Assembly: GCA_031546825.1 (NCBI GenBank)
Contig: JAVBJU010000030.1
Location: 24,868-88,867, forward strand
DNA: 64,000 nt
Direction: 5' to 3'
From: Hohaiivirga sp031546825
GTDB lineage: Bacteria > Pseudomonadota > Alphaproteobacteria > Rhizobiales > Beijerinckiaceae
Part shown: positions 51,979-60,728 of the stretch, one piece after another
Layout: each line of letters begins with the position of its first letter
Numbering within the stretch: position 1 is the stretch's first letter
Notes under the pieces: model-generated
Told to the model about the DNA's origin: nothing
Database searches by the model: none
The model's input: the letters and a program-made list of their open reading frames with translations, nothing else
Translations under genes and position numbers: made by a program

Positions 51979-52507
51979 ATGCAATGGGTTTTAAGCCTGC
52001 CCGGAAACGCTGCCCATTGGCGACATAGCCATCCGCCGACCGCACGAGCCCGGCGATCTCATCGGGCGTCAATACCCGCATTACCCGCGCTGGAGAGCCG
52101 ACAATCAGCACTCCATCCGGGAACACCTTGCCCTCGGTGACCAACGCGCGGGCGCCGACGAGGGAATTTTTGCCAATCACCGCCTGGTTAAGGACGGTGG
52201 CCCCCATGCCGATCAGCGTGCCATCGCCGATGGTGCAACCGTGCAGGATGGCACCATGGCCGATGGTGCACCCCCGGCCAATGGTTAGCGGCATACCGAC
52301 ATTGGTGTGGCAGATCGTGCCGTCCTGGATATTGGAACGATCACCGAGAACAATCTCGGCGTTATCGCCCCGCAGCACGGCACCGAACCAAACGGTGGCA
52401 TCAACACCAAGCCGCACCTTGCCCATCACCTGGGCCCCGGGCGCTATCCAATACCGCCCGTCTTCTGGCAGAATGGGAGCGATATTGTCGAGTGCATAGA
52501 GGGACAT
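51977..52507 (-). CDS. Gamma-class carbonic anhydrase family protein
   Basis: A 176-residue left-handed beta-helix protein made of hexapeptide repeats ('GDRSNIQDGTICHT', 'IGRGCTIGHGAILHGCTIGD'). Candidate zinc-binding histidines lie at about 68 ('ICHTNVG'), 85 and 90. The C-terminal helix is typical of the YrdA/PaaY/CaiE group, many of which lack strong carbonic anhydrase activity. It is next to DUF3126 on the same strand with a 33-nt gap. Confidence 0.88.
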   Translation of the reverse strand: MSLYALDNIAPILPEDGRYWIAPGAQVMGKVRLGVDATVWFGAVLRGDNAEIVLGDRSNIQDGTICHTNVGMPLTIGRGCTIGHGAILHGCTIGDGTLIGMGATVLNQAVIGKNSLVGARALVTEGKVFPDGVLIVGSPARVMRVLTPDEIAGLVRSADGYVANGQRFRAGLKPIA

Positions 52508-52540
52508 GGCGTCCTCAATCAGGTGCGACAGGCGAAGAAC

Positions 52541-52753
52541 TTAGTCTTCCAGGTCGATATCGAGAACCGACATCGTGAAGATGTAGGAGCGATCGCCATC
52601 CTCATCATCAAGCGACAGAACGCCAACGGATTCCTCGCCGATATACACTTCAGCGGAATCACCCTTCTTGCCAAGCGTCCGCAATGTCAGATTAGTGTTG
52701 GAAAACGTGCGGCGGAGATACCGTTCGATTTTAACGAGTTCTGCTTTTTCCAC
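52541..52753 (-). CDS. DUF3126 family protein
   Basis: A 70-residue acidic protein of a family confined to Alphaproteobacteria, function unknown. It contains 'ERYLRRTFSNTNLTLRTL' and 'DSAEVYIGEESVGVLSLDD'. The start chosen is a GTG at 52753 with AGAGG eight nt upstream, which gives the usual family length; the frame is open to 52798. Confidence 0.85.
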   Translation of the reverse strand: MEKAELVKIERYLRRTFSNTNLTLRTLGKKGDSAEVYIGEESVGVLSLDDEDGDRSYIFTMSVLDIDLED

Positions 52754-52838
52754 TTTTGGAACCTCTTGAAACTGAAACCATGTGTCACGCCTTGCCATGC
52801 GCGCCGAGCGCGGGCAACCGGGAAATTTCTTCTAACCG

Positions 52839-53675
52839 CTATTTTTTAGCCATGCTGGCAAGAAGCTGATCCATAGACTGGGCCGGCTCGGCACAGCCTG
52901 CCGTACCGATCACCCGCGCTGGAACGCCCGCAACAGTCGTATTGCCGGGCACGGCTTCCAGCACCACAGAGCCCGACGCGATGCGCGCGCAGTTGCCGAT
53001 GGTGATGTTGCCGAGCACCTTCGCACCCGCGCCGATCAACACACCGCTTCCCACCTTGGGGTGACGGTCGCCACGTTCCTTGCCGGTGCCGCCGAGCGTC
53101 ACTTCCTGCAATATCGATACATCATCACCGATGACCGCCGTTGCCCCGACCACGAGGCCGGTGGCGTGATCGAGAAAGACACCGCGGCCGATACGGGCCG
53201 CCGGATTGATATCGGTCTGCAACACCTGCGACGACAGGCTTTGCAGATAAAGCGCAAAATCAACGCGTCCGGCATTCCACAACCAATGCGCCAGCCGATG
53301 GATCTGGATGGCATGGAAGCCTTTAAAATAAAGCAATGGCTCAATGAACCGCGCGCAGGCCGGGTCGCGCTCGACCACCGCCATAAGATCGGCGCGCACA
53401 TCCATCGCAATGGACGGCTGCTTCGCCGCCATATCCATATAAGCATGGACGATCAGGTCCGGCGGCAAAGGGCCATGACCAATACGGGCAGCGATGCGGT
53501 AGGCCACTGCCTCCTCCAGCGTATCATGGGTCAGGATTGAGGAAAGGACAAAACCGGCCAGCGCTGGCTCATCAACGCAAACCTGCTCCGCCTCCTGCCG
53601 CACGCGGTTCCATACCGGGTCAGCTATTGCGACGGATGTGTCCTGCCGCTGTCGATGATCGCTCAGAGTTTTCAT
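52839..53675 (-). CDS. cysE: Serine O-acetyltransferase
   Basis: First step of cysteine synthesis: acetylation of serine with acetyl-CoA. The 278-residue protein has the N-terminal helical domain and the C-terminal hexapeptide barrel with 'DINPAARIGRGVFLDHATGL' near residue 142-161 (catalytic histidine), 'LGGTGKERGDRHPKVG' near 189 and 'VVLEAVPGNTTVAGVPARVI' near 232. The ATG at 53675 has ACGAAGGAAGACGCC upstream. No cysK adjoins. Confidence 0.95.
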   Translation of the reverse strand: MKTLSDHRQRQDTSVAIADPVWNRVRQEAEQVCVDEPALAGFVLSSILTHDTLEEAVAYRIAARIGHGPLPPDLIVHAYMDMAAKQPSIAMDVRADLMAVVERDPACARFIEPLLYFKGFHAIQIHRLAHWLWNAGRVDFALYLQSLSSQVLQTDINPAARIGRGVFLDHATGLVVGATAVIGDDVSILQEVTLGGTGKERGDRHPKVGSGVLIGAGAKVLGNITIGNCARIASGSVVLEAVPGNTTVAGVPARVIGTAGCAEPAQSMDQLLASMAKK

Positions 53676-53713
53676 GGCGTCTTCCTTCGTGCCCTCACAG
53701 CACTTTATCCCAT

Positions 53714-54478
53714 TCATGCGCGCTGAGCCAAAAATGCAAGCACGGCCTCTTTATGAACCCTGTCTCCAACCGCGAGATTGTGGTCACGCCCCGGAATGTC
53801 AACCGCCCTCGCATGGGGCATCATTCCTGCCAGCGCGTGAGACGAACCGGCAACATCGTCTTTGGTTCCGACGCAAATCAGTGTCGGGGCCAGGATGGAT
53901 GCGACCTCCGCTTCCGTCAATGTCTGGCGTGATCCGCGAATGCACGCGGCCAGCGCCCTTAGATCGCTCTTGGTGCGCTCGGCGAAAGCACGGAACATCC
54001 GTTGCATGGGGTCGCTCAGTTCATCGAGCGAACGCGCCTCCATTGCCTCGGCGATGCTGATCGGCAAGCCGACCCCATCAACGAGATGATCGCCAAGCCC
54101 ACCAAGCAATGCCGAACGAACGCGCTCGGGAAACTGCTTCGCCGCAAACGCGGTGATGCGCGCGCCCATGGAATAACCCATGACATCCGCCCTCTCAATG
54201 CCAAGATGGTCAAGCAGGCGCATGGCGTCCTGCGCCATGATATCGGTGGCGTAATCCTCAGGCGCATAGCGCTTGTCGCTTTTGCCGTGGCCGCGATTAT
54301 CAAGGGCAATCACCCGAAAACCGGCGTTATTCAGCAGCTTGACCCAGCCGGTATCGACCCAGTTCACCTGATGTGTCGAGGCAAAACCATGGATCAGCAG
54401 AATGGGTTCGCCTGCGCCTTCGGCGGGCATCTGGTCGATATAGGCGAGGGAAACGCCGTTGGAGGAAAAGAATTGCAT
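53714..54478 (-). CDS. Alpha/beta hydrolase
   Basis: A 254-residue alpha/beta-hydrolase. The oxyanion segment is 'LLIHGFASTHQVNW' near residue 25, the nucleophile elbow 'DVMGYSMGARITAFAA' near 92 (GYSMG) and the C-terminal histidine 'GRDHNLAVGD' near 233. The substrate is not determined; resemblance is to esterase or ring-cleavage hydrolases. Shortly after, on the same strand, lies cysE, but a functional link is doubtful. Confidence 0.88.
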   Translation of the reverse strand: MQFFSSNGVSLAYIDQMPAEGAGEPILLIHGFASTHQVNWVDTGWVKLLNNAGFRVIALDNRGHGKSDKRYAPEDYATDIMAQDAMRLLDHLGIERADVMGYSMGARITAFAAKQFPERVRSALLGGLGDHLVDGVGLPISIAEAMEARSLDELSDPMQRMFRAFAERTKSDLRALAACIRGSRQTLTEAEVASILAPTLICVGTKDDVAGSSHALAGMMPHARAVDIPGRDHNLAVGDRVHKEAVLAFLAQRA

Positions 54479-54613
54479 GATATTTCCATGTTCCATCTCA
54501 ACAAATCGGACGGAAAGTGATTTTACCTCACTTCGGACACTAGGCTTGATGCGTCAAGTTGATTATGTTGCGGCGCACATCGCCTGTTTTTACGCGCGCT
54601 ATTGAGGTTTGTC

Positions 54614-54868
54614 ATGGCTGATAAGGGTATTCCCCACTTCCACAACGAAACCGGCGTTGCCGCCATTCAAGTCGGCTCGAAGGATTTCATGTGTATCGGC
54701 GCAAAGCCGCCGCTGGATCATCCCCATGTCTTCCTTGATATGGGTGGCGATGACCAGATCGTCTGCCCCTATTGCTCGACGTTGTTCCAATACGACGCCA
54801 CGCTCGAAGCAGGCGCATCCCGGCCTGCCAGCTGCATTTATACCGAATCGCGCGGCGTGGTCGCCTGA
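54614..54868 (+). CDS. Zinc-finger (CHCC-type) domain protein
   Basis: An 84-residue protein with the zf-CHCC fold, related to the NDUFS6 subunit of complex I. Metal ligands are expected at the histidine near residue 56 region ('DHPHVFLDMGGDDQIVCPYC') and the cysteine pair in 'CPYCSTLFQY'. The ATG at 54614 follows TTGAGGTTTGTC. It overlaps the start region of the FAD monooxygenase gene by 1 nt less than a codon, so the two may be coupled. Confidence 0.85.
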   Translation: MADKGIPHFHNETGVAAIQVGSKDFMCIGAKPPLDHPHVFLDMGGDDQIVCPYCSTLFQYDATLEAGASRPASCIYTESRGVVA

Positions 54869-54869
54869 C

Positions 54870-56057
54870 GTGTCAAAAACCATCGCCATCGTCGGTGCCG
54901 GTATCGGCGGCTTGACCGCGGCCCTCGTGCTGGCACGTGCCGGTCATCAGATCACGCTGATTGAGCGCGCCACCGGTTTTTCCGAAGTGGGAGCCGGTTT
55001 GCAACTGTCTCCCAATGCCAGCCGCCTTCTGGTGGCGCTCGGCCTCGGACCGGCTTTACAGCGGGCAGTTTCTGAGCCGCAGCGCGTCGTCATTCGCTCG
55101 TCAGCATCGGGCGCGCAGATCGGCGAGGTCGCTCTCGGCGCTTTCATGCGCGACAATTTCCAGTCACCCTATTGGGTCATCCACCGCGCTGATCTTCAGA
55201 TGATCCTGCTTGATGCAGTGCGCTCGGAGAAAGCGATCCAGCTCGTGGTTGGGCGCAATGTCACCAGCGTCGAGCAACGGGCGGGCGGAATCGTTCTGCA
55301 CATGCGCTCCGATGGCGGTGCCGATGAAACCGTAACGGCGGATCTCGTAATCGGAGCCGATGGCGTGCGCTCCACCATGCGCGCCCTGATGGGCGACAAG
55401 CGCGAACCCACCTATCGTGGTTACGTCGCATGGCGGACCACTGTTGATACTGCGATGGCACCTGCCACCTTGCCACGCAATGAAGTCGGCCTATGGCTCG
55501 GCCCGCGTGGACATGTGGTGCATTATCCGGTTAAAGGCGGCAAGCAGATCAACATCGTCGCCATTGAGCGGCGCGCAACCTCGGTCGAAGGCTGGACCGC
55601 GCCCGGAACCCGCGAAGCCCTGCTGAAAAGCTTCGGCACCATCGCCCCTGAATTATCCAAACTCTTGTCGAGCCAAAAGAACTGGCTCTTGTGGTCTCTG
55701 GCCGATCTTCCGGCCCAGAAAATGGCCAAGGGCCGTATTGCGCTGCTCGGCGACGCTGCCCACCCGGTTTTGCCCTTCCTGGCCCAAGGCGCTGCGCTCG
55801 CCATCGAAGACGCGTTCTGCCTCGCCCAGGAACTCGAACTGTCACCGCAGGATGTTCCAGGCGCGCTGCTGCGCTACCAAAGCAAGCGGCTTGGTCGCGC
55901 CATTGAGGTGCAATCACACGCCCGACGCAACGGCAAAATCTACCACGCCTCCCTGCCCGTCGCCTTTCCGCGCAACATCGTCATGCGCCGCCTCGGCCCC
56001 CAGGGCATGGCACGGCGCTACGAATGGCTCTACGGCTTCCGGCAGGATGGCAAATAG
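54870..56057 (+). CDS. FAD-dependent monooxygenase (UbiH / salicylate hydroxylase type)
   Basis: A 395-residue flavoprotein of the aromatic hydroxylase group. The dinucleotide motif is 'IAIVGAGIGGLTAALVLARA' near residues 5-24, the second 'DLVIGADGVRSTMRALMG' near 155 and the FAD ribityl motif 'GRIALLGDAAHPVLPFLAQ' near 290-308. The start is a GTG at 54870 placed 1 nt after the stop of the zinc-finger gene. Its substrate cannot be determined. The dispersed repeat follows. Confidence 0.9.
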   Translation: MSKTIAIVGAGIGGLTAALVLARAGHQITLIERATGFSEVGAGLQLSPNASRLLVALGLGPALQRAVSEPQRVVIRSSASGAQIGEVALGAFMRDNFQSPYWVIHRADLQMILLDAVRSEKAIQLVVGRNVTSVEQRAGGIVLHMRSDGGADETVTADLVIGADGVRSTMRALMGDKREPTYRGYVAWRTTVDTAMAPATLPRNEVGLWLGPRGHVVHYPVKGGKQINIVAIERRATSVEGWTAPGTREALLKSFGTIAPELSKLLSSQKNWLLWSLADLPAQKMAKGRIALLGDAAHPVLPFLAQGAALAIEDAFCLAQELELSPQDVPGALLRYQSKRLGRAIEVQSHARRNGKIYHASLPVAFPRNIVMRRLGPQGMARRYEWLYGFRQDGK

Positions 56058-56072
56058 GCCCGGCTTACGAGA

Positions 56073-56169
56073 GTGAAGTGCGTTTAATATGAAACGCACT
56101 TCACCCCAGATTCTTTGATGCCGTAACGCTTTGCGTTTAACCGGCGATCCACTTAAAACGCGCGTTACT
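56073..56169 (+). repeat. Dispersed hairpin repeat, copy 3 (full)
   Basis: This copy has the perfect first hairpin GTGAAGTGCGTTT-AATATG-AAACGCACTTCAC (13 bp) and the second, imperfect hairpin (GTAACGC.TTT.GCGTTT with AAACGCGCGTTAC). It lies between convergent genes, 15 nt after the monooxygenase stop and 12 nt before the HAD stop. Confidence 0.92.
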
Positions 56170-56181
56170 CTAAACAGTCTC

Positions 56182-57003
56182 TCACAACACGTGGCGATAA
56201 AGCGTCTCGGCTATGGCATCGGAATTGTTGTCGCCGGGGGCGACTGTGGCCGCGTGCACCCTGATGTGATCCGCCGCATTGCCCATGGCAACACCGAGCC
56301 CAACGGCTGATAGCATACTGGTGTCGTTGTGGTTGTCGCCAAAGGCAATGATTTCGCTCGGCGCAATGCCATGCTCCGCTGCCCATTCGATGAGCTTGTT
56401 GCCCTTGCTGTTGCCGTGGTTGGCAATATCGAAGCCGTCGGCGGCAAACCATTCGCAACTCAAGCCGATTTCGGCGATGATATCATGCTCAAGCGCTTTC
56501 GCCGTTTCGTGCTCGGAATGCAGCACGACAAAACCGTAGATATGCGCCTGTTCGGTAATAATCTGCGTGAGATCATCGCGCTTGCGCATGAACGGGCGCA
56601 AAGGCTCCGGCAGTGTCTCGCTCCACTCCAGGTAGTATTTAAGGGTGCGGTCCATCGTCACGTAATTCATGGCGTCAGCGCAGAGCGCTCGCGTGAGCAT
56701 GCCATGCTTCTTCGTGAGATTGAGCAGATGCGCTGCGTGCTCCGGCTTGATCGGATTAGCAGAAAGCGCGCGCATCGCAACAAAATCATAGGCATAGGTG
56801 CCGTTGCAGCAAATGGCAGGCGTATCGAGTTCAAGCTGGTGATGGTAGGGCCGCGTCACCGAGTGGTGACGCCCGGTCACAATGATAACCTTGACCCCTT
56901 TTGCGCGCGCGGCCCTGATGGCATCAATGCTGGACGGGCGAATCTGACGCCGCCCGTCGAGCAGGGTGCCATCAAGATCGAATGCTATTGCTTTATAGGA
57001 CAT
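56182..57003 (-). CDS. Cof-type HAD hydrolase
   Basis: A 273-residue phosphatase of the HAD superfamily, Cof/YidA subgroup. Motif I is 'IAFDLDGTLLDGRRQI' near residue 6-21, motif II 'VIIVTGRHHS' near 42 and motif IV 'IIAFGDNHNDTSMLSAVGL' near 215-233. Substrates of the subgroup include sugar phosphates and flavin-related compounds, so no precise call is made. The ATG at 57003 is used; a longer frame runs into the tRNA. Confidence 0.9.
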   Translation of the reverse strand: MSYKAIAFDLDGTLLDGRRQIRPSSIDAIRAARAKGVKVIIVTGRHHSVTRPYHHQLELDTPAICCNGTYAYDFVAMRALSANPIKPEHAAHLLNLTKKHGMLTRALCADAMNYVTMDRTLKYYLEWSETLPEPLRPFMRKRDDLTQIITEQAHIYGFVVLHSEHETAKALEHDIIAEIGLSCEWFAADGFDIANHGNSKGNKLIEWAAEHGIAPSEIIAFGDNHNDTSMLSAVGLGVAMGNAADHIRVHAATVAPGDNNSDAIAETLYRHVL

Positions 57004-57052
57004 GGCCCACTTTATTGCGCCCGATAATGGCAGATATCGGGCGTCAGTCATT

Positions 57053-57139
57053 TGGTGCGGACGGCGGGGGTCGAACCCGCACGGGGTTTATTCCGAGGGA
57101 TTTTAAGTCCCTTGCGTCTACCAGTTTCGCCACGTCCGC
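57053..57139 (-). tRNA. tRNA-Leu (anticodon TAA)
   Basis: An 87-nt class II tRNA with the long variable arm. The acceptor GCGGACG pairs with CGTCCGC, the anticodon stem-loop is AGGGA-CTTAAAA-TCCCT with anticodon TAA, the variable arm is CGGAATAAACCCCG-like, and CCA is encoded. All stems are regular. Confidence 0.95.
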
Positions 57140-57206
57140 GTGCCGTTTTGACTTATAGGGAGAGTGGCGTTTTAGCAAGTGCCCAAGATCATGCCGAAAG
57201 ACACGC

Positions 57207-57608
57207 TCAATAAAAGCGGCCATACGGCCCCCAGCCCGGCCCCCATGTGCCCCAGTTCCACGACGCATCCTGCATCATGCGCGCTGCCATCAATTGCTTG
57301 TCAGCAATGGCCTGCGCCTGCGCGATGCGCTGGTAGGCACCATAGGCTTCCTCACCGCCGTAATAGACACATTTGCAGCCGACTGGGTCGGCATAGAGGT
57401 AGAGCACGGCCCTGCTTTTCACTGTCATCATGGTGAACCGCTGTGATGGCAGCTTTGCAAGTTCCGCCACCCGCTCCGGCGTATTGGCGATCTTCACCTT
57501 GAACCCGGCGGCTGCCATCATCTCTTGCTTGCGCTCCACCTCAGCCTGACAGCCAGTGAGCACGACGGCCATCGATAGAGCGGCGACCACAACGCTGAAT
57601 TTCCGCAT
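57207..57608 (-). CDS. Putative lipoprotein, unknown function
   Basis: I do not recognise a family. The 133-residue sequence begins with a lipoprotein signal ('VVVAALSMAVVLTGC', acylated cysteine near residue 20). The mature part has 'PVGCKCVYYGGEEAYGAYQ' near 76-94 and ends in a Trp/Gly/Tyr-rich tail, 'WNWGTWGPGWGPYGRFY'. GGGAGACATCC precedes the ATG. It is monocistronic, next to tRNA-Leu. Confidence 0.75.
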   Translation of the reverse strand: MRKFSVVVAALSMAVVLTGCQAEVERKQEMMAAAGFKVKIANTPERVAELAKLPSQRFTMMTVKSRAVLYLYADPVGCKCVYYGGEEAYGAYQRIAQAQAIADKQLMAARMMQDASWNWGTWGPGWGPYGRFY

Positions 57609-57700
57609 GGATGTCTCCCGAGCAGGATGATGGTAAAGTGCGGCAACCTTACCGCATTATGCCAAATCTGTCGCCATCGTCGCGGAATTTTGAACGCCCC

Positions 57701-59281
57701 TCAGAGCATCGACCGCATCCGGCCAGCCAGTTCCAGGGCGCTGCCATAATCGACCTTGCCGGTGCCGAGCAATGGGATCTCGGCCACCAGAACGGCCCGC
57801 GGAATCCACAATTCCGGAAAACCCTCGCTCTTGCCAAATGCCATGAGATCATCCTTGTCGACCGCTTGGCGGCTCGTCACCAGAACGAGTTGTTCCCCCT
57901 TACGCGGATCGGGCAAGGCCACAACCACGTGGTTGTCTTCGGGCCACAGCTTCTGCACCAGCGCCTCGACGGCCGCCAGCGACACCATTTCCCCACCCAG
58001 CTTGGCAAAACGCTTGGCACGTCCCCGGATTGAGACATAACCATCGTCATCAACCACAACGATATCACCGGTATCATGCCACCCGTCCGGGGGGGCAATC
58101 ACGCCGTCCGCACCCGCCAGATCAAGATATCCGCGCATTACATTCGGACCGCGCACATGGAGCCGCCCGCCATCGGTAAGGCCCTCAACCGGCTCGAGCC
58201 GCGCTTCAATGCCGGGCAGGAATGTGCCAACCGTGCCGGGGCGAATTGCGTGCGGTGGATTTACCGCGATCACCGGCGCGCATTCGGTCGCGCCGTAGCC
58301 TTCCAGAAGAAGCGTGTTGAAGGGTTCCCAAAGACGGCGCGTCTCTGCTCTAACCTGCTCGGCCCCCGCTACGATGATCCGAACTTTGGAAAGCATCCCC
58401 TCTTCAGCCGCACGGACGTAATGGCGCGAGAAGGTATCGGTCGCGATGAGAATGGATGCATTCGTCGCAGCGATAAGCCTGGGAATTTGGCGAAAATGCA
58501 GGGGGCTCGGATAGAGCACCACGCGATGCCCGGTAAACAGCCACAGCAGCAGGCCCGCCGTGAGGCCAAAACTATGGAATATGGGCAGCGGGTTAAACAC
58601 CGCATCATCGGGCAAGAGGCAGTGGCGCACGTGCACGTCGATCTGATGAACATTGGCCAAAAGATTGGCGTTGGTCAGCGCCACACCCTTGGGCAGCCCC
58701 TCAGAGCCTGAGGTGAACAGGATGACAGCGTCATCATCTGGCATCACCCCGGATTTTTCATGAATTTTCCGGGCGAAAAACCTTCCCACCAGGCCACGCA
58801 GCTTATCGAATGAGGTGATCTCGTCACGCACATCTTCGAGATAAATCACCGCGTAACCGGCAGACGTGAAAGCGGCAACAGCATCGTCGAGCTTGCCGTG
58901 CTCGATGAACCGCCGCGAGGTGACAATAAGTTTGAGACCTGCCGCCTGACAGGCTGCATCGAGATTACGCTGCCCCGCCGTGAAATTGAGAAGTGCAGGA
59001 ACCCGCCCGAACGCATTGAGGCCAAACAGCACCGGGATAAGCGCCTGGCTGTTGGGCAGCAATACGCCCACCCGTTGCCCTGGCGAAGTCAGCGCTTCCA
59101 GCTTCCGGCCAAGCACCAGCGATGCAACGATCAGCCGCCCATAGGTTATGGGGCGGCGCTCGTGATCTTCGAGAATAACCTTGCCGCTGCCATATTTATG
59201 AACGGCGTTGACCAGTGCCCCAAACAGAGTGGTGCGCGTATTCGAGGCATCGAACGGAGTAGCGGGATACTGGGTCAGCAT
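57701..59281 (-). CDS. AMP-dependent acyl-(CoA/ACP) ligase, Aas-like
   Basis: A 526-residue ANL-superfamily ligase. The AMP loop is 'ILFTSGSEGLPKGVALTNAN' near residues 183-202, 'LLEGYGATECAPVIAVNPPH' lies near 318-337, 'GWHDTGDIVVVDDDGYVSIR' near 392-411 and a lysine 'GTGKVDYGSA' near 506. It resembles the ligase half of E. coli Aas (acyl-ACP synthetase for lysophospholipid reacylation) but lacks the N-terminal acyltransferase domain. It starts 2 nt after gpt on the same strand, so the two are cotranscribed. Confidence 0.85.
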   Translation of the reverse strand: MLTQYPATPFDASNTRTTLFGALVNAVHKYGSGKVILEDHERRPITYGRLIVASLVLGRKLEALTSPGQRVGVLLPNSQALIPVLFGLNAFGRVPALLNFTAGQRNLDAACQAAGLKLIVTSRRFIEHGKLDDAVAAFTSAGYAVIYLEDVRDEITSFDKLRGLVGRFFARKIHEKSGVMPDDDAVILFTSGSEGLPKGVALTNANLLANVHQIDVHVRHCLLPDDAVFNPLPIFHSFGLTAGLLLWLFTGHRVVLYPSPLHFRQIPRLIAATNASILIATDTFSRHYVRAAEEGMLSKVRIIVAGAEQVRAETRRLWEPFNTLLLEGYGATECAPVIAVNPPHAIRPGTVGTFLPGIEARLEPVEGLTDGGRLHVRGPNVMRGYLDLAGADGVIAPPDGWHDTGDIVVVDDDGYVSIRGRAKRFAKLGGEMVSLAAVEALVQKLWPEDNHVVVALPDPRKGEQLVLVTSRQAVDKDDLMAFGKSEGFPELWIPRAVLVAEIPLLGTGKVDYGSALELAGRMRSML

Positions 59282-59283
59282 TC

Positions 59284-59781
59284 TTATCCCTTTGAGTCTT
59301 TATTGATGGGGGCCTGATAGGCGAGCCCCATATCCCACGGGAAGAAGATCCAGGTATCCTGACTGACTTCGGTGACGAAGGTATCCACCAGTGGACGCCC
59401 GGCAGGTTTGGCGTAAACCGTGGCAAAATGGGCCTTTGGCAGCATTTCGCGAACGATTTTTGCGGTCTTGCCGGTATCGGTCAAATCATCGATCACCAGA
59501 ACGCCCTCGCCCTTGGTCGCCTTGATGGTATCGGCAACATCCTTGAGCACGCTCAGTTCACCCTGATTTTTGTAATCATGGTAGCTGGCGATGCACACCG
59601 TTTCGATCATGCGCACATCAAGTTCGCGGGCAATCACCGCTGCCGGAACGAGACCACCGCGTGTAATGCAAACGATGCTGTTGAAAGGCCCAGCTTCCGC
59701 CAGTCGCCAGGCTAGTGCCCGCGCATCTCGGTGGAACTGGTCCCAGGAGACGGGAAACATTTTTGAGGGATCGGGCGTCAT
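59284..59781 (-). CDS. gpt: Xanthine phosphoribosyltransferase
   Basis: Salvages xanthine, guanine and hypoxanthine. The 165-residue product has the PRPP-binding loop 'VLVIDDLTDTGKTAKIVREM' near residues 93-112 and 'GGLVPAAVIARELDVRM' near 41. The C-terminal 'WIFFPWDMGLAYQ' is typical of Gpt. It is upstream of the acyl ligase with which it shares a transcript. Confidence 0.93.
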   Translation of the reverse strand: MTPDPSKMFPVSWDQFHRDARALAWRLAEAGPFNSIVCITRGGLVPAAVIARELDVRMIETVCIASYHDYKNQGELSVLKDVADTIKATKGEGVLVIDDLTDTGKTAKIVREMLPKAHFATVYAKPAGRPLVDTFVTEVSQDTWIFFPWDMGLAYQAPINKDSKG

Positions 59782-59830
59782 GAAACGATACTCTTTGCCA
59801 GACTGAAAATGGAGATTAGTTGCTTTACAC

Positions 59831-60571
59831 TCAAAACCCTTGGGCTTGAAGCTCCCGGATCAAATCGTGCACTGCCTTTACCGCGGATTTTAACATGTCC
59901 GCATCGCGGGCGCGCACGACGATCTGGTTGGCAAAGCCCTTTTCGGTGAGGCGCGGATAGGAGCCAACCGAGGTTGCCGGAAAAGCCTCGGCAATGCGGG
60001 TCAGCCCGGTGCCGTAATCCCCCTCCTTGATGCCGGGAACCTCAATGGTTTCAGACAGCATCTTTGCGCCGGTTTTGAGCAAGGGCGCCAAATTATCCAG
60101 CATTGCCTGCATGATGGCGGGCACCCCCGCCATGACGAAGACGTTGCCGATATGGAAACCGGGCGCGTTGGAAACCGGATTTTCAATCAGCGTCGCCCCC
60201 ACCGGGATGCGCGCCATGCGCCGCCGCGCCTCGTTGAGCTCGTCACGGCTGAACCGTTGTAACAGCATGGCAATCGCTTCATCATTTTCCCGGATTTCAA
60301 CACCGAAAGCCCGGGCGATGTTCTCGGCGGTGATGTCATCATGGGTCGGCCCAATGCCGCCGGTGGTGAAGAGATAGGTGTAGCGCGCCCGCAACGCATT
60401 GACGGCGGCCACAATATCGTCCGGCTCATCTGGCACCACGCGCACTTCACTCACGTCAATGCCAAGCGCAGTCATGTATTCGGCGATATAGCCGATATTT
60501 TTATCCTTGGTCCGACCGGAAAGAATTTCATCGCCGATCACCAAAATGGCCGCTGTTACCGTCTCTGTCAT
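59831..60571 (-). CDS. CinA-like MoaB/MogA-domain protein
   Basis: A 246-residue protein with a molybdopterin-binding-type domain of the CinA (competence/damage-inducible) N-terminal family. Family landmarks are 'AAILVIGDEILSGRTKDKNI' near residues 6-25 and 'LFTTGGIGPTHDDITAENIA' near 66-85. The C-terminal amidohydrolase part of full CinA is absent, as is usual for stand-alone alphaproteobacterial versions. Start at 60571 has GGGAGCGAGGGGC upstream. Divergent from sfsA. Confidence 0.9.
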   Translation of the reverse strand: MTETVTAAILVIGDEILSGRTKDKNIGYIAEYMTALGIDVSEVRVVPDEPDDIVAAVNALRARYTYLFTTGGIGPTHDDITAENIARAFGVEIRENDEAIAMLLQRFSRDELNEARRRMARIPVGATLIENPVSNAPGFHIGNVFVMAGVPAIMQAMLDNLAPLLKTGAKMLSETIEVPGIKEGDYGTGLTRIAEAFPATSVGSYPRLTEKGFANQIVVRARDADMLKSAVKAVHDLIRELQAQGF

Positions 60572-60728
60572 GCCCCTCGCTCCCATCCCGTGCGCGCTTC
60601 ATTTCTAATACCCGATTACCGGCAAGGGAATTGTAATTATTCAGGAGAGACGCCTTTTTCGTGGCAACCCGTGGCGGATAAGCGATGGCTGGATGGACAA
60701 ACGTGCAGAGACCATGCATGGGAAATCC

